DNA from: Verrucomicrobiota bacterium
Lineage (GTDB): Bacteria; Verrucomicrobiota; Verrucomicrobiia; Chthoniobacterales; Terrimicrobiaceae
Direction of reading: 5' to 3'
DNA: 64,000 nucleotides
NCBI GenBank assembly: GCA_017305195.1
Contig: JAFKMU010000038.1
Span: forward strand, 112,372 to 176,371
Shown piece by piece: positions 1 to 9,176 of this stretch. Position 1 is the stretch's first letter. Each line of letters begins with the position of its first letter. A model generated the notes under the pieces. It saw nothing but the letters and a program-made list of their open reading frames with translations, was not told the DNA's origin and made no database searches. A program made the position numbers and the translations under genes.

Positions 1-89
1 TCCCCGACGCTCACCGTGATCCCGTCATCTCGCGCGCGGGCGAGAACGAGATCCCGCTCCAGCACTGGCTCCGGCATTTCCATAGCCAT
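1..89 (-). CDS. N-terminal fragment of an unidentified protein, cut by window edge
   Basis: An open frame leaves the window on the minus strand. Three in-frame ATG codons (start bases 89, 83, 77) are followed by about 25 codons without a stop, with an acidic/basic soluble composition (MAMEMPEPVLERD at the start). It would be divergent from the LacI gene at 164, the usual arrangement for a regulator and its target. Too little is visible to name a family, and no clear ribosome binding site is seen. It may be spurious. Confidence 0.35.
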   Translation of the reverse strand, partial: MAMEMPEPVLERDLVLARARDDGITVSVG

Positions 90-163
90 CGCCCGATTTC
101 ACGACGAGGGACCATAAGATTCTCGTTTCCTGGCTTCTCTCCGTCTTCTAGTCTTTTCCCCGC

Positions 164-1183
164 ATGAACAAGAAGCCCCCCCAAGGCATGCGCGATCTGG
201 CCAGGGCGACCGGCCTTTCCGTCGCGACCATCTCCCGTGCGCTTCGCGGCCACCGCAGCGTGCTCCCCGAGACGCGGGAGCTTGTGCTCGCGGCGGTGAA
301 AGAGCTTGGCTACGAATTCAACCCCTACGTCGGCCATCTCATGTCCTCGCTCCGGGGCCGGACGGGCAGCCAGTTCAAAGGCAATCTCGCCCTCCTCTGG
401 TACGACACCACCCCGGCCGACAAACATTCCCGCCTCCTCGAAATCCGCGAAAGCGCCTTCAGCCGCGCGGCGGAACTCGGCTACTCCATGGACGAGTTTT
501 ACCGTTGCCACTACACCCCCGACCGCCTGGCCAAAGTCATGCTCAATCGCTCCATCGGCGGCGTGCTCATTTCCCCCGCCTTCCTTTCACACGGGAAGGT
601 GCATATGCGGCTTCAGCTCGATTCCTTTGCCGTCGCCTCTCTCGGCTGGTCTCTCTATCATCCGGCTTTCAACAGCATTCGCTTCGACCACTTTCAATCC
701 ATTCGCCTGGCCGTCCACTACGCGCGCCGGAAATTTGGCTCGGATTTCGGCGCCCTCTTCGATCTTCGCTACGATCGTCGTGCCGATGGGGCCTTTCGCG
801 CGGGATTCCTTGCCCACCATCCCGCCGGACCCACGATGGCGCAACGTTACATTTTTGATCTGAACAAGCTCAACCTCCGGAAACTGCATGAGGCCTTCGA
901 CAAGGGACGCCTTCGCAGTTTGATCGCGCCGGCCCGCGACCAAATCCCTCCCGAGGTCCTCGCCTCACTACCCAGCGAGCGCTTCATTTTCCTCGGCGAT
1001 CTGAGTCACAGAAACACCTGCGGAGTGATCGACTATCAGTACGGCCTCCTGGGCCGGTGGGGGGTGGACCTTCTCGTAGCCACCATCCACAAATACGAGC
1101 GCGGCGTGCCCGACGTGCCCATGATCATCTATGTACCGCCCCGCTGGGTCGATGGCTCGGTGACGCCGGACATTTCCATGTAA
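164..1183 (+). CDS. LacI-family transcriptional regulator
   Basis: 339 aa. Residues about 8-60 form a LacI-type helix-turn-helix plus hinge (LARATGLSVATISRALRG, then the ELGYEFNPYV hinge), followed by a periplasmic-binding-protein-like effector domain of the usual length. Such proteins repress or activate sugar-use genes in response to a sugar ligand; the ligand cannot be read here. It lies upstream of and co-directional with an exported beta-repeat protein, a clan GH-A hydrolase and an SGNH esterase, and may control them or the divergent gene to its left. The ATG at 164 fits the N-terminus of the family; no strong ribosome binding site is visible. Confidence 0.9.
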   Translation: MNKKPPQGMRDLARATGLSVATISRALRGHRSVLPETRELVLAAVKELGYEFNPYVGHLMSSLRGRTGSQFKGNLALLWYDTTPADKHSRLLEIRESAFSRAAELGYSMDEFYRCHYTPDRLAKVMLNRSIGGVLISPAFLSHGKVHMRLQLDSFAVASLGWSLYHPAFNSIRFDHFQSIRLAVHYARRKFGSDFGALFDLRYDRRADGAFRAGFLAHHPAGPTMAQRYIFDLNKLNLRKLHEAFDKGRLRSLIAPARDQIPPEVLASLPSERFIFLGDLSHRNTCGVIDYQYGLLGRWGVDLLVATIHKYERGVPDVPMIIYVPPRWVDGSVTPDISM

Positions 1184-1229
1184 CTGTTACACGGCCAGCT
1201 CCTTGAGTTGCGAGGCCGGGAGGATGAGC

Positions 1230-2459
1230 ATGACGCCCACCTCTATGAAAAAGTATCTTCCCCTCGTACTAGCCATTCCTCTTCTCGCAGGCGGCGCCCG
1301 TGCGCAAACCTACACCTGGACCGGAGCCGTGGACAGCAACTGGCAGACCGCTGGAAACTGGTCCCCAAGCCTTGCCCCGTCGAATACGACCATCACCAAC
1401 GGTCGCATCAACGTCAACAACGGCGCGGCCAGCACCCTGCTTTACACCAGCGCCGAGGGCTCCACGGTGATCTCCGGCACGACCCGCGGCCTCGTGATTG
1501 CCTCCGGCACGAACGGCAGCATGGAGATCACAGGCGGAACCTTCTCGACCAATCTCGCCACCACCGGGGACATCGTCGGCAATGGCGTCAACACCGGCGT
1601 CCTGACCGTGAGCGGCGGCAGTTTCATTGGTAGCAACAATGGCGGGCTCACCCTGAATCTGGGCGGTACGGGAAGCGGCACTCTGAACGTCTCCTCCGGG
1701 TCCGCCTCCGTCACCAGCCTGACACTCGGTGGAGCGGTCGGAGCCGGGAGCAGCACGGTCAACCTCACCGGCGGCACCCTGCTCGCCAGTTCCATTCGCA
1801 CCTTTGGATCGACGAGCACCTTCAACTTCGATGGCGGCACGCTTCGCGCCCGCTTTGCTTCCACCACCTTCATGACAGGCCTCACCCGGGCAAACGTCGG
1901 CAACGGCGGAGCCCGCATCGATACGAATGGCGTTGACATCACGATCAGCCAGGCGCTCCTCCACTCCAACGGCCCAGGCGCCAACGCGATGGACGGCGGC
2001 CTGGTCAAGGAAAGCTCCGGCACCTTGATTCTCTCGGGCGTGAACTCCTTCACCGGCGACACCGTGGTCAACGCAGGCCGCCTCACCCTGGCATCCACCG
2101 GGCAGCTGTTCTTCGACTACAACGGCGGGGAGTTCAACTCGATCTCAGGCGCGGGTCTCCTGACTCTCCAAGGCACCTTCCTCTTCGATCTCACGGGAGC
2201 GGCGGCAGGCACCTACACGATCATCGACTCATCGATCCTCCCGGACACGACCATCGCCTCCACTTTCGCCGTGGCAAACAGCGGCTGGACGGAAACCTCC
2301 GGCGTGTGGACGTCCGCCGACGGCCTGTCCTCCTTCAGCGAACTCAACGGCCAGCTCACGATCTCCGTGCCCGAGCCCGGCGCGGCGGCCCTGCTGGCGC
2401 TGGGGTCCGGACTGGTGTTCCTCGTTCACCGCAGCAGGCGCGCGGTGCTCGGAGCCTGA
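1230..2459 (+). CDS. PEP-CTERM surface protein with autotransporter-associated beta-strand repeats
   Basis: About 409 aa from the ATG at 1230, which has GGGAGG six bases upstream; a TTG at 1203 and ATGs at 1224 and 1245 are alternatives. Order: a signal peptide (MKKYLPLVLAIPLLAGGARA), a Gly/Ser/Thr/Asn-rich beta-helix with W-T-G and LILSGVNSFTGDT-type repeats typical of autotransporter-associated repeats, then a C-terminal VPEPGAAALLALGSG hydrophobic segment and an RSRR tail, which is the PEP-CTERM sorting signal recognised by exosortase. It is probably displayed at the cell surface. It opens a run of exported carbohydrate-active proteins. Confidence 0.85.
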   Translation: MTPTSMKKYLPLVLAIPLLAGGARAQTYTWTGAVDSNWQTAGNWSPSLAPSNTTITNGRINVNNGAASTLLYTSAEGSTVISGTTRGLVIASGTNGSMEITGGTFSTNLATTGDIVGNGVNTGVLTVSGGSFIGSNNGGLTLNLGGTGSGTLNVSSGSASVTSLTLGGAVGAGSSTVNLTGGTLLASSIRTFGSTSTFNFDGGTLRARFASTTFMTGLTRANVGNGGARIDTNGVDITISQALLHSNGPGANAMDGGLVKESSGTLILSGVNSFTGDTVVNAGRLTLASTGQLFFDYNGGEFNSISGAGLLTLQGTFLFDLTGAAAGTYTIIDSSILPDTTIASTFAVANSGWTETSGVWTSADGLSSFSELNGQLTISVPEPGAAALLALGSGLVFLVHRSRRAVLGA

Positions 2460-2555
2460 TCCCTCCCTGCCTTTCGAAAACAACTCCAACGGCTCATTTG
2501 CGATAGTCCGCGCAGCCGCGAATGAGCCATGGTGCAAGCCATCCCTCCCCGCCTC

Positions 2556-3182
2556 ATGAAAACCCAGTCCTTCCTTCCCCGCACCGGCGTCCAGCTCGTC
2601 CTGACCGCCACGACCAGCCTTTTCCTTCTCGGCTCTCTGTCGGCTCGCGCCGCAGACAAACTCGAGGAATTCGAGACCGAGCTGACTTTGGATGTCGAGC
2701 CGAACTCCCACGAGGAAACAAAAATCGCCATCGTTGAAGACCCCTCGGCTCCCGGCAACCACGTCCTCAAGTTGAGCTGGGTCGGACACCGTGGCAGCCA
2801 CGTCGCCGGAAACATCAAGGGCAACAACGTGAAGCTGATCGAAGAGCCCGGCAGCTACAAGGTCACCGCTCGCGTGAACTTCGAGGAATGTGAAACCGAT
2901 GTGCAGTCGCTTTCTCTCCGCGTCTTCGACAGCCAGCACGAGACCTTTCAGTTCACCGTCCCCGTCGAGCATGCCGGCGAGCCCGGCTGGCACGAGATCG
3001 CCTGGATCATCTCGACCGACTCTCCGGACACGGGCGGAGTCGTCTCCTGGGGCGAGCACGTCAACAAGGTCTGCGACCTCCCGCTTCGTTTCCTCGGCTT
3101 CGCCGCCGCCTTCAAAGGCCACGAGACCAAGGGAGGAGCCATCCTGTTTGACGACATTGCGATCGAGCGCATAAACCCCTAG
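2556..3182 (+). CDS. Exported beta-sandwich protein, function unknown
   Basis: About 208 aa from ATG 2556 (MKTQSF); an in-frame ATG at 2529 would add nine residues. The N-terminus has a basic stretch, a hydrophobic core and an ARAAD cleavage-like site, so it is exported. The remainder is rich in beta-strand patterns and ends GGAILFDDIAIERINP, a pattern seen in carbohydrate-binding-like domains that describe a whole-body ligand-binding sandwich. No catalytic motif is seen. It sits 25 bp before the clan GH-A hydrolase gene and probably belongs to the same operon, perhaps as a polysaccharide-binding accessory protein (inference). Confidence 0.7.
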   Translation: MKTQSFLPRTGVQLVLTATTSLFLLGSLSARAADKLEEFETELTLDVEPNSHEETKIAIVEDPSAPGNHVLKLSWVGHRGSHVAGNIKGNNVKLIEEPGSYKVTARVNFEECETDVQSLSLRVFDSQHETFQFTVPVEHAGEPGWHEIAWIISTDSPDTGGVVSWGEHVNKVCDLPLRFLGFAAAFKGHETKGGAILFDDIAIERINP

Positions 3183-3207
3183 TTTCCAGATCGCCACACT
3201 CCCCCCT

Positions 3208-5766
3208 GTGAAATCCGTCGCCCGGCTTCTCGCCCTCTCCCTCGCCCATGCGGGCATGCTCCAGGCCGCTCCCGTTCAGGTATCCATTCCGTGGGAGCAG
3301 CCCTGGCCGGTCGTGACTCCGGCGGCAGCGGGGAAGTTTGGCTTCGTCCTGAAGAACAAAGGCGCCGAGCCCGCCGCGATCACCTTCCAGGCCACCTTGC
3401 GGTCCCCGTCCGGCAAGGAGGAGTCAATTTCCAACTCGCTGACCGTCCCAGCTGGAGAGGAGGGGCTGGTTCCCTGCTCGTTCGCCGGTCGCGAGTTTGG
3501 CTGCTGGCAGATCGACTACGCCTTTCGCCAGGAGGCCGACCCCGCCTCCGATGTCGCGGGCAAGGTCGCTCTCGGCTTCCTCGACCCCGCCGGCCCGAAT
3601 GAAACCACTCCGGCCTTCCGCTTCGGCATCGTCGCCCACAGCGAGCGGGTCTCCGCCAAAGAGCGGATCACCGAAATGGAAGCCGCCGCCTTCATCGGGG
3701 CCAAGGTCCTGCGCTCCAATCCCGAATGGTCCATGATTCAGCCCGAGGCGGGCCAGTGGGACTGGAAGGTCGCGGATGAGATGGTCGCCACCGCCGAGCG
3801 CCTCCACATGGAGATTCAGTTTCTTTTGGCCTTCACTCCGCGCTGGGCCGCCGCCCCCGGGCTACGGGACGCCAAAGACTGGCTGAGCTGGAACCGCTCC
3901 GCTCCCGACCCAGCGGCCTGGAGCCAGTACGTCACCGCCGCGAGTGAACGCTACAAGGGCCGCATCCATCTCTGGGAGATCTGGAACGAACCCGACCTCG
4001 ACGGCTTCTGGCGCGGGTCCACGGAGGAGTACCTCGCCACGGCCCGCCTCGCCGTCGACATCCTGCGCCGGACCGATCCCGGGAATCTCATTCTCAGCGG
4101 CGGCTTTGGCACTCTCACCGAGCACGGCGCCCGCAAGACAAACCCCGACCTCCAGGCTCGGGTCATGATGGCGATGGGCGATCAGTTTGACTATCACGCG
4201 ATCCACGAGCACGGGCCATTCCACAAATTCGCCCAGGTCGTCGACGGCGATTACAAAAAACTCCGCGCGGCCCTGCCCGGCAAGGTGCCGCCCATTTTCT
4301 TCAACGAAACCTCCGACTACGCCACCCCCGGCAAGGAAAACGAGCAGGCCCACACTCTCATCAAGAAAGCGACCTTTGCCTACGCCCGGGGCGCGGCGGG
4401 TTATCTCTGGTACGATCTCCGCAACGATGGGACCGATCCCAGGAATCCAGAACACAACTTCGGCCTCCTCACCCGCAAAATGGCGCCCAAGCCCGCCTAT
4501 CTCGCCTTCAACACGGTCGCACGCGAGGTGGTCTCCCGTCCCTATCTGCGGCAGCTCGATCTCGGCGAGAGCCGCTGGTTCTTTCTCTTCGGAGACGAGC
4601 AGGAGAAACTCCTGGTCTATTGGAATGACGATGAAGGCTCGCAGAACGAGCAGGTCCTCCTGCACCTGGCGGAGGCGGGTAAAGCCGAACTCATCGACTT
4701 CAATGGCAACTCGTCCCCCCTGCCTCTCGTCAACCATCAGATCGTCATCCCCGCCAGCAAGGAGCCCCGGTTTCTGAAAGTCCACGGCGGCGGGGAGATC
4801 CGCCCTGCGGGCAAACTGGCCGGGCCGTCCCGCGCCTTCTTCGGCGCGCCGGGCGAGGAGATCGTCGTCGACTGCGAATTCCAGAATCCCTCCGATCAAC
4901 CCGCCGAGGTCCGGGTAAAGTGGGCGACTCCCTCGGCCATCAAGGTCGTCTCCCCGGCCCCGGAAAAGATTTCGCTCGCGCCGAACGGGCGTGCCACCGC
5001 GGCGCTCAAGGTGCGTCTCCCCGAGGGGGCCTCCTATCGCTACGGGGCCGACGCAAACCTGAAGATGACTTATGCTTTTGAGGGCATCCCGTATGAAGGC
5101 AGCATGCTCGTGCCGGTCCATTATGGCACGATCGCCGTGCCCGCCGACCGTCCCGGCCGTGATCCCGACTTTGTCCTGGAGAAGCGCGAGCAGCTCTTTT
5201 CCTTCGTCGAGGCCGATCCCAACATGGTGCAATACCGCTGGCGGGGACCGGACGACCTGAGTGTCCGCGCCTGGTTCGCGGTCGACCCCGATGACCTCGT
5301 CCTCCGCGTCGCCGTTACGGATGATCGCCACGCGCAGGAAAACACCGCCGCCGACATGTGGAAGGCCGACAGCGTGCAATGCGCGCTCGTCCTTCCCGGC
5401 CAGCAGGGAGAGTGGGAATTCGGTTTTGCCGAGAATTCCTCCGGCCAGCCGCTGACGATGCTCTGGAACCGCCCCGATGCCGTCGGAAAAGAGGAGTTTC
5501 TCGCCAGGATGAAGGTCGACGTCGAGCGGAAGGGCGAGGGCCGAGTCTATACCGTCCGCCTTCCACGCCAGGAGATGGGTCTCACCGACGAGCGGCTGCG
5601 CGCGGGATTTCGCTTCAATATGGCGGTCAACGACAGCGATGGCAAAGTGCGCGCCCATGCTCTCCAGCTGGCTCCCGGCATCGTCGACGGCAAGTCGATC
5701 AACTCCGCCCCCTATGTCGTCTTCAAGGAGCTGCCGTCCCCGGATTCCCAACACACTGCCCGATGA
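3208..5766 (+). CDS. Secreted clan GH-A glycoside hydrolase (GH39-like) with C-terminal CBM9-like domain
   Basis: 852 aa from GTG 3208. A signal peptide (SVARLLALSLAHAGMLQAAP) is followed by a beta-sandwich of about 130 residues, a TIM barrel and a C-terminal domain. The barrel carries WEIWNEPD with the presumed acid/base Glu261 and FFNETS with the presumed nucleophile Glu367, the spacing of retaining clan GH-A enzymes such as GH39 beta-xylosidases. The last ~190 residues (ADMWKADSVQCALVLPG; RAHALQLAPGIV) resemble the CBM9/sugar-binding fold. The substrate is not determinable. The stop overlaps the ATG of the next gene by 4 bp (ATGA), so the two are translationally coupled. A degraded relative of the C-terminal domain occurs at 15741-15873. 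Confidence 0.82.
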   Translation: MKSVARLLALSLAHAGMLQAAPVQVSIPWEQPWPVVTPAAAGKFGFVLKNKGAEPAAITFQATLRSPSGKEESISNSLTVPAGEEGLVPCSFAGREFGCWQIDYAFRQEADPASDVAGKVALGFLDPAGPNETTPAFRFGIVAHSERVSAKERITEMEAAAFIGAKVLRSNPEWSMIQPEAGQWDWKVADEMVATAERLHMEIQFLLAFTPRWAAAPGLRDAKDWLSWNRSAPDPAAWSQYVTAASERYKGRIHLWEIWNEPDLDGFWRGSTEEYLATARLAVDILRRTDPGNLILSGGFGTLTEHGARKTNPDLQARVMMAMGDQFDYHAIHEHGPFHKFAQVVDGDYKKLRAALPGKVPPIFFNETSDYATPGKENEQAHTLIKKATFAYARGAAGYLWYDLRNDGTDPRNPEHNFGLLTRKMAPKPAYLAFNTVAREVVSRPYLRQLDLGESRWFFLFGDEQEKLLVYWNDDEGSQNEQVLLHLAEAGKAELIDFNGNSSPLPLVNHQIVIPASKEPRFLKVHGGGEIRPAGKLAGPSRAFFGAPGEEIVVDCEFQNPSDQPAEVRVKWATPSAIKVVSPAPEKISLAPNGRATAALKVRLPEGASYRYGADANLKMTYAFEGIPYEGSMLVPVHYGTIAVPADRPGRDPDFVLEKREQLFSFVEADPNMVQYRWRGPDDLSVRAWFAVDPDDLVLRVAVTDDRHAQENTAADMWKADSVQCALVLPGQQGEWEFGFAENSSGQPLTMLWNRPDAVGKEEFLARMKVDVERKGEGRVYTVRLPRQEMGLTDERLRAGFRFNMAVNDSDGKVRAHALQLAPGIVDGKSINSAPYVVFKELPSPDSQHTAR

Positions 5767-6449
5767 TCAGATCCCTGTTGCTCGTTTGTCTCCTACTGCC
5801 TCACGCAGCCTTTGCCACCGCGAGGATTCTGCCTCTCGGAGACAGCCTCACGGCGCAGGGCGAGGCCCGGCAGCTTCTCTACGACAAGCTCACGGCGGCG
5901 GGTTATGATTTCGAATTCGTCGGCTCCGTCGGCGCGAGCCCCCTCCTCCACGAAGGTCACGGCGGTTTTACCATCGGCCCCGACCAGAGCGAGCCGGGCA
6001 ATCTCGCCGACAATATCGGGCGCTGGATTCCCGACGCCCGGCCCGACATCATTCTCCTGCTCGTCGGAAACAACGACTACAACGGAAAGAAGGGCGTCGA
6101 TCCCGCCACCGCCCCGGAGCGGATGGCGAAGCTCCTGCAACACATCACCGCCCTCGCTCCCCAGGCCACAGTCCTCGTCGCATCCGTCCTCAAGATCGGT
6201 TTCGTCGACGACTACGCCGGGGCACTCAACCGCGCCCTGCCCGACATCGTAGCGAAACAAAAAGCCGTCGGCGGCCGCGTCGTCTTCGTCGACCTCCACC
6301 GGGAAGTCGATCTCCGGAAAGGTGCTCCACCGTACAATGGTCCCGACAGCGACTATGTCGACGGCACGCACCTCAATGCCTCCGGCGCCCAGAAACTCGC
6401 CGACGGCTGGTTTGCCCACCTGCAGCCTCTCCTCACGGCCAAACCCTAG
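5763..6449 (+). CDS. Secreted SGNH/GDSL-family hydrolase (carbohydrate esterase-like)
   Basis: 228 aa. Signal peptide MIRSLLLVCLLLPHAAFA, then the SGNH blocks in order: LPLGDSL (nucleophile Ser in block I), VGNND (block III Gly/Asn) and DGTHLN (block V Asp/His). These enzymes remove acetyl or other ester groups; here the coupling to a GH-A hydrolase suggests deacylation of the same polysaccharide (inference). It starts inside the stop codon of the preceding gene and is the last gene of this co-directional run; the LacI gene to the right converges on it. Confidence 0.87.
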   Translation: MIRSLLLVCLLLPHAAFATARILPLGDSLTAQGEARQLLYDKLTAAGYDFEFVGSVGASPLLHEGHGGFTIGPDQSEPGNLADNIGRWIPDARPDIILLLVGNNDYNGKKGVDPATAPERMAKLLQHITALAPQATVLVASVLKIGFVDDYAGALNRALPDIVAKQKAVGGRVVFVDLHREVDLRKGAPPYNGPDSDYVDGTHLNASGAQKLADGWFAHLQPLLTAKP

Positions 6450-6557
6450 GTGTTCCGCAGGAGGAGCCCGACCTGGCGCGCACGCACGGGAAGACCTCAG
6501 CGCGGCGCGGCAGGAAGTGCCGAAAACCCGGATTCCTCGCCCGGCGAGGAGCTGTGA

Positions 6558-7640
6558 TCAGGACTGTCTCTTCCTGCTGCGAGAGGCAGTCGACGAGCGG
6601 GGGTCGGCGGAGTTTTGCTGCCGGACGGTGAGGCCGTCCTTCCACTCGACGCCGACGGTGGTTTCCATGGGATGGGATGGGAGGCCGACGACGTTGCGAA
6701 AGATCATGTCGCTGAGCTGCATCACGGCTGTCGCCCCGACCAGGCGGTGATTCTGCGATATCCCGGCAATCTTTCCCCAGTCCTGCGGACTCACGTCCAG
6801 CCCGGCGTAGCCGACATCCCCGGGAATCGTGAGGCCGATCTCGCTCAGCCACTCGGCGGAATAGTCAGGCCAGAAGGAGCTCATGATGGCGTCGGGCTTT
6901 TCGCGCATCACCCACTTGAGGAACTTCTCCCGGTCGGGCACGCCATGGGCGTCAAAGGGTTCCAGCCGGGGACATTTCCAATGCCATTGCGTCCCCAAAT
7001 AGCTGGAGACCCAATAGCGATTCACCCGTTCATTAGCCTGCACGGCCATGGCGAGGCCGATGCGGCGATAGCCCAGGTTGTAAAGTTTCTCAAAGCAGAC
7101 GCCGACCGTGCTGGATTGATTGGCGGCAACCCGGTGGGGAATTTTCTGCCGGAACGAATAGCCGGTCGCGACGACGGGATAGCGATCCCAGTCCAGGTCG
7201 AGCTCCAGAAGACCGGAGGGCATGTAGGACAGGAGCAGCCCGCATACTCCCCGCGCCCGCAGGATGCGCGAGGCCTTGCGCGAATCCACTCCCATAGGGC
7301 CGAGCCAGCATGGCTCCAGCCGGAAGCCCAGCTTTTCCGCCATCTCGCGGGCGCCCTCGAAGACCTCCCCCTGCGATTGCTTCTTCCAGTAAAACTCTTC
7401 GTTCAAGGCGGTCAGGAAGGCTATGGCCTCGCCGTGGTACTCGATCCGCCGCGTGCGCACCTGGGTCATCAGGGCGGTGACCAGCGCATTTTTCTGATAT
7501 CCTAACTCCGCAGCCGCCTGGTGAATCCTGAGCTGCGTCGCCTTGCTAACACCCGGATGGTTGCGCAAGCCGAGGGAAACCGTCGTGCGGCTAATGCCCA
7601 GATACTCAGCTAAATCACGAACCGTTACGGAACCAGCCAT
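6558..7640 (-). CDS. LacI-family transcriptional regulator
   Basis: 360 aa. N-terminal helix-turn-helix VRDLAEYLGISRTTVSLGLR with the ELGYQKNALVTALM hinge region, followed by a full effector-binding domain. It is transcribed away from the exported-protein run that starts at 7705, with a 64-bp divergent intergenic region holding an imperfect palindrome (7664-7683). It probably controls the run of pectin-like or related polysaccharide genes to its right and itself (inference from divergence). Confidence 0.9.
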   Translation of the reverse strand: MAGSVTVRDLAEYLGISRTTVSLGLRNHPGVSKATQLRIHQAAAELGYQKNALVTALMTQVRTRRIEYHGEAIAFLTALNEEFYWKKQSQGEVFEGAREMAEKLGFRLEPCWLGPMGVDSRKASRILRARGVCGLLLSYMPSGLLELDLDWDRYPVVATGYSFRQKIPHRVAANQSSTVGVCFEKLYNLGYRRIGLAMAVQANERVNRYWVSSYLGTQWHWKCPRLEPFDAHGVPDREKFLKWVMREKPDAIMSSFWPDYSAEWLSEIGLTIPGDVGYAGLDVSPQDWGKIAGISQNHRLVGATAVMQLSDMIFRNVVGLPSHPMETTVGVEWKDGLTVRQQNSADPRSSTASRSRKRQS

Positions 7641-7663
7641 ACGAACGTGTCAGCATAAAACTT

Positions 7664-7683
7664 CCTTGTTCGGACCGGCAAGG
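7664..7683. promoter_or_regulatory. Candidate LacI-type operator in divergent promoter region
   Basis: CCTTG and CAAGG arms surround an inner CGG-A-CCG, giving a 20-bp imperfect palindrome between the divergent LacI gene (start 7640) and the exported protein gene at 7705. Central-CG palindromes are typical LacI-family sites, but no second copy supports this one. Confidence 0.35.
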
Positions 7684-7704
7684 AGAATCAGCTTTTGTCT
7701 CAAG

Positions 7705-8478
7705 ATGAAAGCACCCCTCACATTTCCCACTCCACTTCGCATATCCCGGGCGATGGCTTTACTCTCTTTCCTGCTGATTGCGGGAGGAGCCTCCGCCCAG
7801 ATCATCGTGAGCAATACGACCTCCGTGCCGTTGAATGCCACGATCAACCAGTCATCGTTCAGCGATGCTTCCAATGTCCAGGCGCGAGACCAGACGGGAA
7901 GCGTGCGCGCGATATCCCAGACGTTCACCTGGAACAGCGTCCAGGCCCTGGACGGCCTGGGGTTGCGCCTGGCCACGGCGCAAAACACGCTGAATCCCTA
8001 TACATCGGACAGCACATGGGTGCTGGACATCCAGCAGCTGAGCGGAAACGGACTTCAGACGGCGGCGAGCATCGTCTCCACGGTCGCGCACCTGACCTTT
8101 ACGCTGCCGGCCTCGGCGGTAAGCCCCGAAAGCTATCTCTACTTTGATCTGTCGACGAACCTGTCGCTGACCAATGGGGGCACCTATGGATTCATCCTGT
8201 ATCCGGAAACCTCCAGCGACACGTTTCAAAGGCTGTTTTTTAGCAGGTCGGCCAACACGTCGGTTTATTCGGGAGGCGTGGCAGCGCAGGTCAGTTCGGT
8301 GACGGGACCTGGGCCTTACTCCGGCAGCTATGGCGGGCAGGGCTTTGACACGGGATTTTACCTCGTGGCCGTGCCGGAACCGAGCGCCCATGGGTTGATA
8401 GCTATGGGGGCATGCGCGATGGTATTCCTGGTCCGTGCCAGAACCCGCAAAGCGTCAGCCGCCTCCCCCCGAGCCTGA
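7705..8478 (+). CDS. PEP-CTERM exported protein, beta-sandwich, function unknown
   Basis: 257 aa from ATG 7705; in-frame codons upstream overlap the divergent regulator and are unlikely to be used. Signal peptide (MALLSFLLIAGGASAQ), a ~190-residue beta-rich domain (SQTFTWNSVQALDGLGLRL; LYFDLSTNLSL; TYGFILYPE), then VPEPSAHGLIAMGAC and an RARTRK tail, the PEP-CTERM anchor. The next gene encodes the same domain without an anchor, and a third version is at 50456-51214. No catalytic residues are recognisable. It may bind polysaccharide at the surface (inference). Confidence 0.83.
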   Translation: MKAPLTFPTPLRISRAMALLSFLLIAGGASAQIIVSNTTSVPLNATINQSSFSDASNVQARDQTGSVRAISQTFTWNSVQALDGLGLRLATAQNTLNPYTSDSTWVLDIQQLSGNGLQTAASIVSTVAHLTFTLPASAVSPESYLYFDLSTNLSLTNGGTYGFILYPETSSDTFQRLFFSRSANTSVYSGGVAAQVSSVTGPGPYSGSYGGQGFDTGFYLVAVPEPSAHGLIAMGACAMVFLVRARTRKASAASPRA

Positions 8479-8501
8479 TCCCACCCTCCCCCGATCATCC
8501 C

Positions 8502-9176
8502 ATGAAATCACATCCCCTCCCCCTTTTCCTCGGTCTCATCGCCTGCACTGTGGCGGCTCTGCCTGCGTCGGATGTCACGGTCAAGGCGCTGGCCGAGGCT
8601 CCTGATAGCGAAGCCGTCGTCAGCAATGTCGAGCAGGCGACGGAGTTTGAACCTGTGCAGGCCCGGTGGCGCAACTGGGACGCCAAGGAAACCGGAAAGC
8701 CCGAGGCGACGGATCGCCGCGGGATCTCACAGATGTTCACCTGGCCGTCCACGCAGGGGCTGAAGGAACTGGGATTGCGGGCCGATGCCTTTGAGCATCC
8801 CCTGAATCGCGGGGTCATCTCGCCCCAGAAGTGGGCCATCGACATCCAGCGGCTGAACGAGCAGGGCGAGGTGGTCGACACGGTCGCCACGCTGCCCGTC
8901 CAACTGAATCCCGGCGATTACCGTCGCGGGGAATACCTGGTGTTTGATTTCTCGCCTGCGATCAAGCTGCTGGAAGGCGGCCGGTACGGCTTTCATCTCC
9001 GGCCGGAGTCCATCGTCGACGGGCAGCGACTGTATTTCTCACGGACGGCGGCAGGCTCGACGCCGAAGCTCGGCGGCGGAGCGGTGCAAACGCCCGGCGG
9101 CAAGCTCACGCGCTATCACCAGCAGTCCGGTGAAGGGCAGCAGTACGACCTGATCTTTTTCCTCGGCCATGAATAG
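8502..9176 (+). CDS. Exported paralogue of the preceding protein, without PEP-CTERM anchor
   Basis: 224 aa from ATG 8502, 23 bp after the preceding stop. Signal peptide (PLPLFLGLIACTVAALPA) then a domain that aligns with the upstream protein in order: SQMFTWPSTQGLKELGLRA, WAIDIQRLNEQG, YLVFDFSPAIKLLEGG, YGFHLRPES, LYFSRTAAG. It stops at FFLGHE with no VPEP motif, so it would be released to the periplasm or outside rather than sorted. The tandem pair looks like a duplication with loss (or gain) of the sorting tail. The stop overlaps the next start by 8 bp. Confidence 0.8.
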   Translation: MKSHPLPLFLGLIACTVAALPASDVTVKALAEAPDSEAVVSNVEQATEFEPVQARWRNWDAKETGKPEATDRRGISQMFTWPSTQGLKELGLRADAFEHPLNRGVISPQKWAIDIQRLNEQGEVVDTVATLPVQLNPGDYRRGEYLVFDFSPAIKLLEGGRYGFHLRPESIVDGQRLYFSRTAAGSTPKLGGGAVQTPGGKLTRYHQQSGEGQQYDLIFFLGHE

